A stretch of 64,000 nt of DNA from Pseudomonas cavernae. Lineage in GTDB: Bacteria > Pseudomonadota > Gammaproteobacteria > Pseudomonadales > Pseudomonadaceae. Position numbers and translations under genes: made by a program. This document shows, in pieces, positions 1-8,339 of the stretch (its first letter is position 1; every line of letters begins with the position of its first letter). The stretch is from contig NZ_CP032419.1 of NCBI RefSeq assembly GCF_003595175.1, positions 3,658,001-3,722,000 on the forward strand, in the 5' to 3' direction. The notes under the pieces are model-generated. The model saw only the letters and a list, made by a program, of their open reading frames with translations. It was not told the origin of the DNA and did not search any database.

Positions 1-1
1 G

Positions 2-226
2 CTGGTCTATCCGATGAGCGCCGGGCGCAACTTCGACGAGGTCTTGCGCCTGCTCGACTCCCTGCAGTTGAACGCCAAGCACACCGTCGCCACCCCGGTG
101 AACTGGAAGCCGGGCGAGGACGTGATCATCCCCACCTCGGTGTCCGACGAGGAGGCCAAGAAGAAATATCCGCAAGGCTTCAAGACGTTGAAACCCTATC
201 TGCGCGTGGTGGCGCAGCCGAAGTAA
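2..226 (+). CDS. lsfA: 1-Cys peroxiredoxin (LsfA/Prx6 type), C-terminal part only
   Basis: This is the last 74 codons of a gene that begins before the window. The visible residues ([20 protein letters not shown], then a stretch with [24 protein letters not shown] and ending in LRVVAQPK) match the C-terminal dimerisation region of Prx6-type peroxiredoxins, which reduce hydrogen peroxide and organic hydroperoxides in the cytoplasm with one peroxidatic cysteine. The cysteine itself lies upstream and cannot be checked. In Pseudomonas this family member is usually called LsfA and is linked to sulfur starvation and oxidative stress; that name is inferred from family resemblance. No terminator with a T-run follows; instead a palindromic repeat begins about 10 bases after the stop. 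Confidence 0.8.
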   Translation: MVYPMSAGRNFDEVLRLLDSLQLNAKHTVATPVNWKPGEDVIIPTSVSDEEAKKKYPQGFKTLKPYLRVVAQPK

Positions 227-236
227 CCCGCGCCAG

Positions 237-347
237 GGACGGTGGGTTACGCCTACGGCTAACCCACCCTTGCGGCTGTAGGAGCGAATTCATTCGCGAT
301 GCGGACAGCACGGAGCCGCCGGCTTTCGCGGATGAATCCGCTCCTAC
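237..347. repeat. Palindromic and REP-like repeats after the peroxiredoxin gene
   Basis: Two intergenic palindromes lie side by side. Positions 241-268 read GGTGGGTTA, a 10-base centre, then TAACCCACC; the same palindrome recurs at 4661-4688. Positions 278-299 and 325-347 form an inverted pair of the common Pseudomonas REP type (GTAGGAGCGAATTCATTCGC against its complement ending GCTCCTAC). Such pairs are typical of extragenic REP clusters and may fold in RNA. Confidence 0.75.
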
Positions 348-349
348 AA

Positions 350-486
350 AAAACCGGGGCAAAAAAAACCAGGGGGCCGGTCGAAGCCCATCGGCTCGCG
401 GGACAGAGCCCCCGGCGGGAAGCGTCTGACACACCTCCTCCCAGGCCGTTGGCGGCGGCGCGACCACACCGCAGCTACGGTTGACC
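350..486 (-). repeat. 3'-UTR repeat R1 downstream of the SMR gene
   Basis: Read on the minus strand this stretch starts about 24 bases after the SMR stop codon and ends in a T8 run at 361-368. It aligns along its whole length with R2 (2765-2903), which sits in the same place behind putP: shared blocks include CAACCG, GTGGTCGC, ACGGCCTGG, CCGATG, GGCTTC/GTGCTTC, CCGGCCCCCTGG and GCCCCGGTTTTT. The end resembles an intrinsic terminator, but the stem is weaker than in R2 because about five bases of it are missing. It may be a 3'-UTR-derived RNA family or a degenerate repeat; I do not recognise it. Confidence 0.6.
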
Positions 487-509
487 GTCCAGGTCGCGTG
501 AAAGCGCCG

Positions 510-815
510 CTACTTCAACCCCGCCACTCCCGCCACGATCAGGGCGACTGAGAGCAACTTGGTCGCGGTCAGCGCCTCGCCGAGCAACAGCACACCCAGC
601 AGCACGGTGCCCAGGGTGCCGATGGCGGTCCAGATCGGGTAGGCGACGCTCACCGGCAGTTCGCGCATGGCCAGAGTCAGGAAGTAGATGCCGACGACTG
701 CCGCCACCACCACCAGCAGGCTGGGCAGCGGGCGGCTGAAGCCGTCGGCGTATTTCATGCTCATGGCGAACAGCACCTCGAAAACGGCCGCCAGCAGCAG
801 GAATAGCCAGGCCAT
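510..815 (-). CDS. Small multidrug resistance (SMR) family transporter, SugE/EmrE-like
   Basis: A 101-residue, four-helix inner-membrane protein of the usual SMR length. Helix 1 carries the family glutamate (MAWLFLLLAAVFEVLFAMSM; Glu13), which couples proton entry to export of quaternary ammonium or guanidinium-type cations. The stretch SVAYPIWTAIGTLGTVLLG in helix 3 is the SMR signature. SugE/Gdx members export guanidinium, EmrE members export lipophilic cations; I cannot tell which subtype from sequence alone, though a guanidine riboswitch gene at the other end of this window makes the question worth asking. It lies 11 bases after azoR on the same strand, so the two are probably co-transcribed. 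A 3' repeat with a T-run (R1) follows. Confidence 0.85.
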   Translation of the reverse strand: MAWLFLLLAAVFEVLFAMSMKYADGFSRPLPSLLVVVAAVVGIYFLTLAMRELPVSVAYPIWTAIGTLGTVLLGVLLLGEALTATKLLSVALIVAGVAGLK

Positions 816-826
816 GGCGCACCTCC

Positions 827-1462
827 TCAGAAGCTCGCGGCCAATTCGCCCAGGGCCCGTTCAGCCGTCGCGTAGGACGCCTCGAAGGCTTGCCCGCCGT
901 ACTCGTCGCTCTCCACGGCAACCACCGTCACATCCTCGATGCCGAGGAAGCCCAGCACCGTACGCAGATAGGGGTCGGCGTGGTTGCGCGCGGCATTGAT
1001 CGCACCCGGCCCGTAGCCGTGATCGCCGCGGGTAGTGACGATCAACGCTTTTTTGCCGAGCAGGCGCGGCGTATAGGGGCTGCGGGGGTTTTCCGGATCG
1101 AAGTCGAAGGTGCGACCGATGCGCACGATCTGATCGACCCAGGCCTTCACTCCGCTGGGCACGCTGAAGTTGTACATGGGCGTGGCGATCACCAGACGGT
1201 CGGCGGCGAACAGTTCGTCCACCAGCGTTTCGCTGAGAGCCAGGTCGGCCAGCATCACCTCGTCGCGCTGTTCCTGGGGCTGGAAGGCCGCGGCGATCCA
1301 ACTCTCGTTGATTGGTGCAATGGCCACCCGGCCGACCTCGCGGCGCAGCACCGCGCGCTCACGGTCCTGGGTCTGCCAGGCCAGCAGGAAGGACTCCAGC
1401 AGACGCCGGGAATGGGATCGTTCGCCTCGCGGACTGCCTTGTATGGCAAGAATCTGGCTCAT
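827..1462 (-). CDS. azoR: FMN-dependent NADH-azoreductase
   Basis: A 211-residue flavodoxin-fold oxidoreductase, the normal length for AzoR. The N-terminal QGSPRGERSHSRRL loop binds the FMN phosphate, MYNFSVPSGVKAWVDQIVR (around residues 95-115) is the strongly conserved dimer and flavin-binding segment, and TTRGDHGYG contacts the isoalloxazine. Family members reduce azo compounds and quinones with NAD(P)H and protect against thiol and quinone stress. It is transcribed divergently from the LysR gene at 1776, and LysR regulators commonly control such divergent azoR-type genes. Part of the shared promoter region is occupied by an inverted-repeat element (1598-1772). Confidence 0.9.
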   Translation of the reverse strand: MSQILAIQGSPRGERSHSRRLLESFLLAWQTQDRERAVLRREVGRVAIAPINESWIAAAFQPQEQRDEVMLADLALSETLVDELFAADRLVIATPMYNFSVPSGVKAWVDQIVRIGRTFDFDPENPRSPYTPRLLGKKALIVTTRGDHGYGPGAINAARNHADPYLRTVLGFLGIEDVTVVAVESDEYGGQAFEASYATAERALGELAASF

Positions 1463-1562
1463 CTCAAGCTCCTCTTTCCACGTGATTCGACAAGCGTTTC
1501 GTTTGGATGAAACTCAGGAGCTAAGCTATTGCCAGCCACAACAGCGGACAAATGAGGATTAG

Positions 1563-1576
1563 TTCACCAAGGTGAA
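1563..1576. promoter_or_regulatory. Candidate LysR-type operator between azoR and the LysR gene
   Basis: TTCACCAAGGTGAA is a near-perfect dyad lying about 100 bases upstream of azoR and on the azoR side of the inserted element. A dyad of this kind in a divergent LysR/target gap is the expected form of a LysR binding site. No binding data can be inferred from sequence alone. Confidence 0.4.
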
Positions 1577-1597
1577 TTCAACTCATCCATGGAGTTA

Positions 1598-1772
1598 GGG
1601 TGCGCTCTCAATTATTTCCCCGTTGCGCCGGAGCCTGCTTTTGCGCAGAGCCAGGCATGAGGAGTGAGGTTTGGTTATTCCAAATGAACGACGAATAACG
1701 CAGCGCTGCGCAAAAACAGGCCCGGCCCTTCGGGTTGCGCCTGCAAGCGGGAAAATAATTGAGAGCGCACCC
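1598..1772. mobile_element. MITE-like element A (terminal inverted repeats, TA flanks)
   Basis: A 175-bp non-coding element bounded by perfect inverted repeats; the left end reads GGGTGCGCTCTCAATTATTT and the right end is its complement. TA follows or precedes the ends on both sides (1596-1597 and 1773-1774), as expected for a 2-bp TA target duplication. It carries no open frame of its own, so it would need a transposase in trans. Inside, 1632-1721 forms a second palindrome (GCCTGCTTTTGCGCAG against CTGCGCAAAAACAGGC) whose centre matches that of element E in reverse orientation. The right end abuts the start codon at 1776 of the LysR gene. Confidence 0.75.
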
Positions 1773-1775
1773 TAG

Positions 1776-2657
1776 ATGTTCGCCAACCTACCGCTCAACG
1801 CCCTGCGCACCTTCGAGTCCGCCGCGCGCCTGTCCAGCTTCAAGGCGGCGGCGGCGGAACTGGCGGTCACCCCTACCGCCGTCTCGCACCAGATCCGCAG
1901 CCTGGAAAGCTGGCTCGGCGTACCGCTGTTCGAACGCCTGCCACGCAGCGTGCGCCTGACCGCCTGCGGCCAGCGGTTGTTCGACAGCCTGCACGGCGCC
2001 TTGCTGGACGTGACCCAGACCCTCGACCAGTTGCGCCCGCAACGCAGCGCCGGCAGCCTGACGCTGTCCACCACCCCGGCCTTCGCCGCGCTGTGGCTGA
2101 TCCCGCGGCTCGGCCGCTTCTACGCCGAATACCCGGACATCAACCTGCGCCTGGATGCCAGCACGGTGCTGGTCGACCTGCAGCAGGACGCCAGCGTCGA
2201 TCTGGCGATCCGCTACGGCGTCGGCCAGTACCCGACCCTGCACAGCCAGTGCCTGCTCAACGAGCGCTTCGCGGTCTATGGCGCGCCGACGCTGGTGGCC
2301 GGCCTCGGCGACGAACTGCCGACCCTGATCACCCTGCGCTGGCGCAGTTCGGGCCTGTATGCCTTGGGCTGGCAGGCCTGGTGCGCGGCGGCCGGCGCCG
2401 AGCATTGGTTGGTCGAGGCGCCGCAGCGCGAGTACGACGAGGAGCACTATGCGCTGCAGGCGGCGATCGCCGGCCAGGGCCTGGTGCTGGCCAGTTCGAT
2501 CCTGGTGTCGGAGAGCATCGCCAGTGGCCTGCTGGTGCAATATCGGCCGGAGATCAACGTGCTCGGCGCCGGTTATTCGACCCTCTGCGTGCCGGGGCGG
2601 GAACGCCATCCGCCGGTGAAGGCCTTCCTCGCCTGGCTCGGTCGCGAGGTGGGATGA
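1776..2657 (+). CDS. LysR-family transcriptional regulator, GcvA-like
   Basis: A 293-residue LysR protein of normal length. The N-terminal winged helix-turn-helix is clear (LPLNALRTFESAARLSSFKA, then AVTPTAVSHQIRSLE), followed by the periplasmic-binding-protein-like effector domain from about residue 90. The start is fixed by the family N-terminus, yet the bases directly before the ATG belong to inverted-repeat element A and contain no good Shine-Dalgarno sequence (GAGAGCGCACCCTAG). Translation may therefore be weak, may use the GAGAG as a poor site, or may be effectively leaderless. Its likely targets are the divergent azoR-SMR pair. A palindromic repeat (2680-2750) follows the gene. Confidence 0.85.
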   Translation: MFANLPLNALRTFESAARLSSFKAAAAELAVTPTAVSHQIRSLESWLGVPLFERLPRSVRLTACGQRLFDSLHGALLDVTQTLDQLRPQRSAGSLTLSTTPAFAALWLIPRLGRFYAEYPDINLRLDASTVLVDLQQDASVDLAIRYGVGQYPTLHSQCLLNERFAVYGAPTLVAGLGDELPTLITLRWRSSGLYALGWQAWCAAAGAEHWLVEAPQREYDEEHYALQAAIAGQGLVLASSILVSESIASGLLVQYRPEINVLGAGYSTLCVPGRERHPPVKAFLAWLGREVG

Positions 2658-2679
2658 ATCTGTGGCGGGCGACCTATTC

Positions 2680-2750
2680 GTAGGATGGGTTGAGCCTGCG
2701 ATACCCATCGATCCGCAACGGCGGGTATCGCTGCGCTCAACCCACCCTAC
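2680..2750. repeat. Long imperfect palindrome after the LysR gene
   Basis: GTAGGATGGGTTGAGC at 2680-2695 pairs with GCTCAACCCACCCTAC at 2735-2750 around a second hairpin. It belongs to the same loose family as the GGTGGGTTA repeats at 241 and 4609. It could fold at the 3' end of the LysR transcript, but there is no T-run. Confidence 0.65.
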
Positions 2751-2764
2751 GCGAGCCTCCGACC

Positions 2765-2903
2765 AAAAACCGGGGCAAAAAAAACCGGCCCAGGGGGCCG
2801 GTTGAAGCACATCGGGTCGCGGGGGGAGAGTCCCGGAACCAGGCATGAAGGACCTCGTTCCAGGCCGTCAGCCGCGGTGCGACCACGCCGCGGCGACGGT
2901 TGA
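2765..2903 (-). repeat. 3'-UTR repeat R2 downstream of putP
   Basis: Minus-strand sequence beginning about 11 bases after the putP stop codon and running to the putP terminator. It aligns with R1 (350-486) behind the SMR gene. The region is not part of a convincing protein. It contains several short dyads before the terminator, so the transcript would be a structured 3'-UTR of roughly 140 nt. Confidence 0.6.
2777..2803 (-). terminator. Intrinsic terminator of putP
   Basis: On the minus strand the sequence is AACCGGCCC, CCT, GGGCCGGTT followed by TTTTTT: a perfect GC-rich stem with a 3-base loop and a T-run. It ends the R2 3'-UTR. Confidence 0.85.
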
Positions 2904-2914
2904 AGCACAGGAGC

Positions 2915-4405
2915 TCAGATATGGGCGTCCTGGTATTCCTTTTCCGCCTCATCGAAGCGCTTGAGCATGGTCGCCGACGGGCCCTGGCCGATCAGGCTGA
3001 ACACCAGGATGGCGATGCTGGAGAAGATGAAGCCGGGGATGATCTCGTACAGGCCGAGCCAGCCGAACTGCTTCCACACGATCACGGTGACCGCACCGGT
3101 GATCAGGCCGGCCAGGGCGCCATTGCGGGTCATGCCCTTCCACACCAGCGAGATCAGCACGATCGGGCCGAAAGCGGCGCCGAAGCCGGCCCAGGCGTAG
3201 GACACCAGGCCGAGCACGCGGTTTTCCGGGTTGGCGGCGATGCCGATGGCCACCAGTGCGACCAGCAGGACCATGGCCCGGCCGATCCACACCAGCTCGG
3301 TCTGGCCGGCGTCCTTGCGCAGGAAGGATTTGTAGAAGTCCTCAGTCAGCGCACTGGAACACACCAGCAGCTGGCAGCTCAGGGTGCTCATGATCGCGGC
3401 AAGGATGGCGGACAGCAGGATGCCGGCGATCCACGGGTTGAACAGGATCTTGGCCAGTTCGATGAACACCCGCTCGGGGTTCTCGCCCACCGCGCCAGCC
3501 TGATCCGGATGCGCGGAGAAGTAGGCGATGCCGAAGAAGCCCACGGCCACGGCGCCGGCCAGGCAGAGGATCATCCAGGTCATGGAGATGCGCCGCGCGG
3601 CCGGGATGGCCTTCACCGACTCGGCGGCCATGAAGCGCGCGAGGATGTGCGGCTGGCCGAAGTAGCCCAGGCCCCAGGCCATCAGCGAGATCACGCCGAC
3701 GAAGCTGGCACCCTTGAGCATGTCGAGGTTGGCGGCGTCCTTCAGCTCGATGGCGGCGAGGGTCGGATCGACGCCGCCGGTGGCGAGCAGCACGATGACC
3801 GGGGTGAGGATCAGGGCGAAGATCATCAGCGTGGCCTGCACGGTGTCGGTCCAGCTCACCGCCAGGAAGCCGCCGATGAAGGTGTAGGCGATGGTCGCCG
3901 CGGCGCCGGCCCACAGCGCGGTCCCGTAGGACAGGCCGAAGGTGCTCTCGAACAGGCGCGCGCCGGCGACGATGCCGGAGGCGCAGTAGATGGTGAAGAA
4001 CACCAGGATCACCACGGCGGCGAGGATGCGCAGGATCTTGCTGTTGTCCTCGAAGCGATTGGTGAAGTAGTCCGGCAGGGTCAGGGCGTTGCCGTTGTGC
4101 TCGGTCTGCACGCGCAGGCGGCCGGCGACGAACAGCCAGTTGAGGTAGGCGCCGACGATCAGGCCGATGGCGATCCAGCTTTCGGAAATACCGGCGAGGA
4201 AGATCGCGCCGGGCAAGCCCATCAGCAGCCAGCCGCTCATGTCGGAGGCGCCGGCGGACAGCGCGGTGACGAAGGCACCGAGGCTGCGGCCACCGAGGAT
4301 GTAGTCGGAAAGGTTCTTGGTCCGCAGGTAGGCGTACAGGCCGATTAGAACCATCGCGGCGATGTACACCACGAAGGTGATCAGCATGGGGGTGCTGGCT
4401 GTCAT
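2915..4405 (-). CDS. putP: Sodium/proline symporter
   Basis: A 496-residue member of the solute:sodium symporter family with about 13 transmembrane segments, the usual size for PutP. Recognisable pieces are SDYILGGRSLGAFVTALSAGASDMSGWLL near residues 40-70 (sodium site and substrate path), ISMTWMILCLAGAVAVGFFGIAYF, and ILAAIMSTLSCQLLVCSSALTEDFYK. It brings proline in for PutA. I take the ATG at 4405 (MTASTPMLITF) with GAGAGG upstream rather than the frame's earliest ATG, which would add 19 unusual residues. It lies downstream of putA on the same strand but behind a 496-bp repeat-rich gap, so it probably has its own promoter. Intrinsic terminator at 2777-2803. Confidence 0.93.
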   Translation of the reverse strand: MTASTPMLITFVVYIAAMVLIGLYAYLRTKNLSDYILGGRSLGAFVTALSAGASDMSGWLLMGLPGAIFLAGISESWIAIGLIVGAYLNWLFVAGRLRVQTEHNGNALTLPDYFTNRFEDNSKILRILAAVVILVFFTIYCASGIVAGARLFESTFGLSYGTALWAGAAATIAYTFIGGFLAVSWTDTVQATLMIFALILTPVIVLLATGGVDPTLAAIELKDAANLDMLKGASFVGVISLMAWGLGYFGQPHILARFMAAESVKAIPAARRISMTWMILCLAGAVAVGFFGIAYFSAHPDQAGAVGENPERVFIELAKILFNPWIAGILLSAILAAIMSTLSCQLLVCSSALTEDFYKSFLRKDAGQTELVWIGRAMVLLVALVAIGIAANPENRVLGLVSYAWAGFGAAFGPIVLISLVWKGMTRNGALAGLITGAVTVIVWKQFGWLGLYEIIPGFIFSSIAILVFSLIGQGPSATMLKRFDEAEKEYQDAHI

Positions 4406-4901
4406 GGGGGGATTACCCTCTCGAGTTGTTGTTATTGCGCCGCGACGGATAGTCCGCGGCATGTGTTGGCGTAAATGCCCGCTTGTGGCGGACCGACTTC
4501 CTTCCCCGCTCGCAGGGGAAGTTTCAGGAAGGGCGAAACCGCCACCCTCTCCCTAGCCCTCTCCCATAAATGGGAGAGGGGACAAAAAGCGTCGATCTGG
4601 CCGCTTTTGTAGGGTGGGTTAGCCGCGTAGCGGCGTAACCCACCGGCGTCCAGCAAAGCTGGTGGGTTACGCCTACGGCTAACCCACCCTACGAATCGGA
4701 TACCAATCAGTCAGACCCCGATGCAATCCGGGCTACAGACTACCAACCGACACCCAGCAGTCAGGCCATGTACGCCCCTCTCCCACTTGTGGGAGAGGGG
4801 CCGGGGGGAACGGGAAAACCGGCAGCACCGCCCTCTCCCGCCAGGTCCTTCCAACTTTGCAGCGCTCACTTGCGTAGCTCGGATGCAACCCGGGCTACTA
4901 C
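4406..4901. repeat. Repeat-rich gap between putA and putP
   Basis: No gene is visible. The gap contains several hairpin-forming repeats: 4557-4580 (CCCTCTCCC, ATAAAT, GGGAGAGGG), a double palindrome at 4609-4692 made of GTAGGGTGGGTTAGCC-type arms facing each other, 4775-4800 (CCCCTCTCCC, ACTTGT, GGGAGAGGGG) and a GGATGCAACCCGGGCTAC tract ending near 4898. All are common intergenic repeat types in Pseudomonas. They may end or protect putA mRNA. A putP promoter should lie in the first 100 bases upstream of 4405, but I cannot point to one. Confidence 0.7.
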
Positions 4902-7900
4902 TTACGACTCCGCGTCGCCCAGGGACAGCAACGAGGCGTTGCCACCGACCGCGGTGGTGTTCACCGAGGTGCTGCGTTCGTTGACAAAACGCAACAGGTA
5001 GCTCGGCCCGCCGGCCTTCGGCCCGGTGCCGGACAGGCCGCAGCCGCCGAACGGCTGGACGCCGACCACCGCGCCGATCTGGTTGCGGTTGACATAGAGG
5101 TTGCCGACCCGCGCCAGCGCCTCGATGCGCCGCGCGGTTTCCTCGTTGCGGCTGTGCACGCCGAGGGTCAGGCCGTAACCGGTGGCGTTGATCGCCGCGA
5201 CCACCTGCTCCAGCTCGCTGGCCTGGAAGCGCACAAGGTGCAGCACCGGGCCGAAGTTTTCCTTCTTCAACTCGTGAATGCCGGCGATCTCGAACGCCAC
5301 CGGGGCGACGAAGTGGCCGTCCAGACCGGCCGGCAGCTCGGCTTCGGCAATCAGCTTGCCCGCGCCTTTCAGCTGCTGGATATGCGCCAGCAGGCCAGCG
5401 CGGGCTTCGGCGTCGATCACCGGGCCGACGTCGCTTTCACGCAGGTGGGTCGGGCCGATCTTCAACTCGGCCATGGCGCCCTTGATCAGGTCGATGACCC
5501 GCTCGGCGATGTCCGCCTGCACGTACAGCACGCGCAGCGCCGAGCAGCGCTGGCCGGCGCTGGTGAAGGCCGACTGCACGGCGTCCTTGACCACCTGCTC
5601 GGGCAGCGCGGTGGAGTCGACGATCATGGCGTTCTGGCCACCGGTCTCGGCGATCAGCGCGGCGATCGGGCCGTCTTTCTCGGCCAGCTGACGGTTGATG
5701 ACCCGCGCGGTGTCGGTGGAGCCGGTGAAGCACACCCCGGCCAGGCGCGCGTCGCGGCAGAACACGCCGCCGAGGGTGGCGCCGTCGCCGGGCAGAAAGG
5801 CGATCACGTCCTGCGGCAGGCCGGCTTCGAACAGCAGTTCCAGGGCGCGCGCGGCGATCAGGCTGGTCTGCTCGGCCGGCTTGGCCAATACGCAGTTGCC
5901 GGCCACCAGCGCGGCGCTGATCTGCCCGAGGTAGATGGCCAGCGGGAAGTTCCACGGGCTGACGCAGGCGAAGATGCCGCGGCCTTCGTGGAACAGCTCG
6001 TTGCGCTCGCCGGTCGGCCCCTGCAGCTCCTCGCGGCCGAGGCGCAGGCGCGCCTGCTGGGCGTAGTAGCGGCAGAAGTCGACCGCCTCGCGCACTTCGT
6101 CGATGCCATCCTGCAGGCTCTTGCCGGCTTCCAGGGTGCACAGCGCCATCAGCTCGGCACGGTGGCTTTCCAGCAGGTCGGCCAGACGGTCGAGGATCGC
6201 CGCGCGCGCATCCACCGGGGTGGCATTCCAGCGCGGCCAGGCGGCGCTCAGCGCCTCCATGGCCTGTTTGGCCTGGGCGGCACTGGCGAACTGCGCGGTG
6301 CCGACCAACCGGCTCAGCTCATAAGGGCAGCGTACTTCTTGCGCGGTGCCAGGCAGGGTCTGCCCATTGATCACCGGCGCGGCTTGCCATTGACGATTGA
6401 GGTGCGGCTGGTAGGCGCGCTCCAGTTCGGTCCACTGGGTCTGGATGTTCATGTTGAGGCCTTGGGAGTTTTGCCGCGCCGCGCCGAACAGCTCTGCCGG
6501 GAGCACGATCTTGTCATTAGCGAGGGTTGTGAACTTGCGCAGTTGCGTCGCCGGATGATCGATCAGGGACGCCACCGGCACGCTGGGGTCGACCAGCTGG
6601 TGGACGAACGACGAGTTGGCGCCGTTCTCCAGCAGGCGGCGGACCAGATAGGGCAGCAGGTCCTTGTGCGCGCCGACCGGGGCGTAGATGCGCACGTTCT
6701 TGCGGTGTTGCTCGAGGATGGTGTCGTACAACGCATCGCCCATGCCGTGCAGGCGCTGGAACTCGAAATTGCGCTCCTCACCGGTGCGGCCCTTGGCCTC
6801 GGCGGCCATGGCCAGGATGCAGCTGACGGTGTGGGCGTTGTGGCTGGCGAACTGCGGGTAGATCACCCCGCGGGTGAACTCCGAGAGCAGGTAGCGCGCG
6901 CAGGCCAGGTAGGAGGTGTCGGTGCCTTCCTTGCGGGTGAACACCGGGTAGCCGTCCAGGCCCCACTGCTGGCACTGCTTGATCTCGCTGTCCCAGTAGG
7001 CGCCCTTGACCAGGCGCAGCGGCATCTTGGCGCCGAGCTCCTTGCCCAGCAGGGTCAGCCACACCAGCACCGGCAGGCAGCGCTTGGAATAGGCCTGCAC
7101 CACCAGGCCGAACTCGCCCCAGCCGGCGATGGCCGGGTCGCGCATGAGCTTCTCGTACAGCTCCAGCGACAGCTCCAGGCGGTCGGCTTCCTCGGCGTCG
7201 ACGGAGATGCCGACATCCAGCTTGCGCGCGCGGATCGCCAGCTCGCGGACGTTGGCGAACAGCTCGGTGAGCACGCGCTCGCGCTGCGCCACTTCGTAGC
7301 GCGGGTGCAGGGCGGACAGCTTGATCGAGATCGACGGGCGCGGGCCGGGGCCGACCTGCGGCTCGGCGCCGACGGTGTCGATGGCCTTGCGGTAGTCGGC
7401 CATGTACTTCTCGGCGTCAGCGGCGGTCAGCGCCGCCTCGCCGAGCATGTCGAAGGAATAGGTGTAGCCCTGCTCGCGCTGCGGGCGGCCATTCTTCAGC
7501 GCTTCGCTGATGGTGCGGCCGAGCACGAACTGCTTGCCCATCAGCTTCATCGCCTGGTTCATGGCGGCGCGGATCACCGGCTCGCCGGAACGCTGGAGCA
7601 GCTTGCCGAGCACGTTCTTCGGCCGGCCGTCGGCGGTTTCCGGATCGACCACCTTGCCAGTCATCACCAGGCCCCAGGCGGCGAAGTTGACCAGCACGTT
7701 GTCGCTCTTGCCGAGGTGGCGCTCCCACTCGGCGGCGGAGAGCTTGTCGCGGATCAGCGCGTCGGCGGTGGCGGCGTCCGGCACGCGCAGCAAAGCCTCG
7801 GCCAGGCACATGAGCATCAGCCCTTCCTGGGTGTCGAGGCTGTACTGACGAAGAAGGGCGTCGAGGGTATCGACGGCGTTGTCCCGGCTACGGACGTCTT

Positions 7901-8096
7901 CGATCAGGGTCCGGGCCTCTTGGCGGATAGCCTCGATGCCAGTATTACCAGGGTCGGCGAGCTGCAGGAGCTCTTGGAGATAGGCGGCCTCGTCAACGTT
8001 GTAGTTGGCGCTGATCTGGGGGAAGAAATCGGCTGCCTTTTGGGACGAGATCCGGGTAAGGAAATCGGCCTGCAAGACGTGACTGGCTTTGAACAT
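4902..8096 (-). CDS. putA: Bifunctional proline dehydrogenase / L-glutamate gamma-semialdehyde dehydrogenase
   Basis: A 1,064-residue PutA that oxidises proline to glutamate in two steps with FAD and NAD+. After an N-terminal helical arm, the PRODH barrel (about residues 150-460) shows LRLVKGAYWDSEIKQCQ, FASHNAHTVSCIL and RLHGMGDALYD; the aldehyde dehydrogenase half (about 560-1,030) shows the nucleophile Cys851 in SAGQRCSALR and CGLSGTGPKAGG near the end. It lacks the ribbon-helix-helix DNA-binding domain that begins trifunctional PutA of P. putida or E. coli, as in the shorter P. aeruginosa type. Start choice: AAGAGG directly touches the upstream ATG at 8105 but is nine bases from the ATG at 8096, so 8096 (MFKASHVLQ) is preferred. 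Regulation is probably by the AraC protein at 11819. Confidence 0.95.
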   Translation of the reverse strand: MFKASHVLQADFLTRISSQKAADFFPQISANYNVDEAAYLQELLQLADPGNTGIEAIRQEARTLIEDVRSRDNAVDTLDALLRQYSLDTQEGLMLMCLAEALLRVPDAATADALIRDKLSAAEWERHLGKSDNVLVNFAAWGLVMTGKVVDPETADGRPKNVLGKLLQRSGEPVIRAAMNQAMKLMGKQFVLGRTISEALKNGRPQREQGYTYSFDMLGEAALTAADAEKYMADYRKAIDTVGAEPQVGPGPRPSISIKLSALHPRYEVAQRERVLTELFANVRELAIRARKLDVGISVDAEEADRLELSLELYEKLMRDPAIAGWGEFGLVVQAYSKRCLPVLVWLTLLGKELGAKMPLRLVKGAYWDSEIKQCQQWGLDGYPVFTRKEGTDTSYLACARYLLSEFTRGVIYPQFASHNAHTVSCILAMAAEAKGRTGEERNFEFQRLHGMGDALYDTILEQHRKNVRIYAPVGAHKDLLPYLVRRLLENGANSSFVHQLVDPSVPVASLIDHPATQLRKFTTLANDKIVLPAELFGAARQNSQGLNMNIQTQWTELERAYQPHLNRQWQAAPVINGQTLPGTAQEVRCPYELSRLVGTAQFASAAQAKQAMEALSAAWPRWNATPVDARAAILDRLADLLESHRAELMALCTLEAGKSLQDGIDEVREAVDFCRYYAQQARLRLGREELQGPTGERNELFHEGRGIFACVSPWNFPLAIYLGQISAALVAGNCVLAKPAEQTSLIAARALELLFEAGLPQDVIAFLPGDGATLGGVFCRDARLAGVCFTGSTDTARVINRQLAEKDGPIAALIAETGGQNAMIVDSTALPEQVVKDAVQSAFTSAGQRCSALRVLYVQADIAERVIDLIKGAMAELKIGPTHLRESDVGPVIDAEARAGLLAHIQQLKGAGKLIAEAELPAGLDGHFVAPVAFEIAGIHELKKENFGPVLHLVRFQASELEQVVAAINATGYGLTLGVHSRNEETARRIEALARVGNLYVNRNQIGAVVGVQPFGGCGLSGTGPKAGGPSYLLRFVNERSTSVNTTAVGGNASLLSLGDAES

Positions 8097-8337
8097 CACG
8101 CCCATCCTCTTGTGGAGTCTGCTGTTATGGGTCTAGCGCAGTAAATCAGGCCAGACCAATAACACTTCGGCCTAAGCAGACTCACCGCGAGAGTGAATGG
8201 CGGAATTTAGTGGCAGAGTGGTGACAGCTTCTTGCGAAAGGCTCTGGAGTTTTTGCCAAATCCTCCGATGCACGGAACTTTCGCCCATGGCTGTACCGGC
8301 TGGCTTGTGCAGCGGCAGAGTGGAGCAAGGGCCCGCC
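8097..8337. other. putA upstream region
   Basis: This 241-base stretch holds the putA ribosome-binding site (AAGAGG, just above 8105) and should contain the putA promoter and any PruR operator. I see no convincing sigma-70 or sigma-54 promoter and no clear operator. Its far end is the junction with inverted-repeat element E. Confidence 0.4.
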
Positions 8338-8339
8338 TA

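Noticed and set aside
2900..4348. Plus-strand open frame of 482 codons opposite putP
   Set aside because: Same reason: a shadow of a certain gene.
5154..8144. Plus-strand open frame of 996 codons opposite putA
   Set aside because: GC-rich shadow frame; composition (His, Gln, Ala, Gly) is typical of an antisense frame and putA on the other strand is certain.
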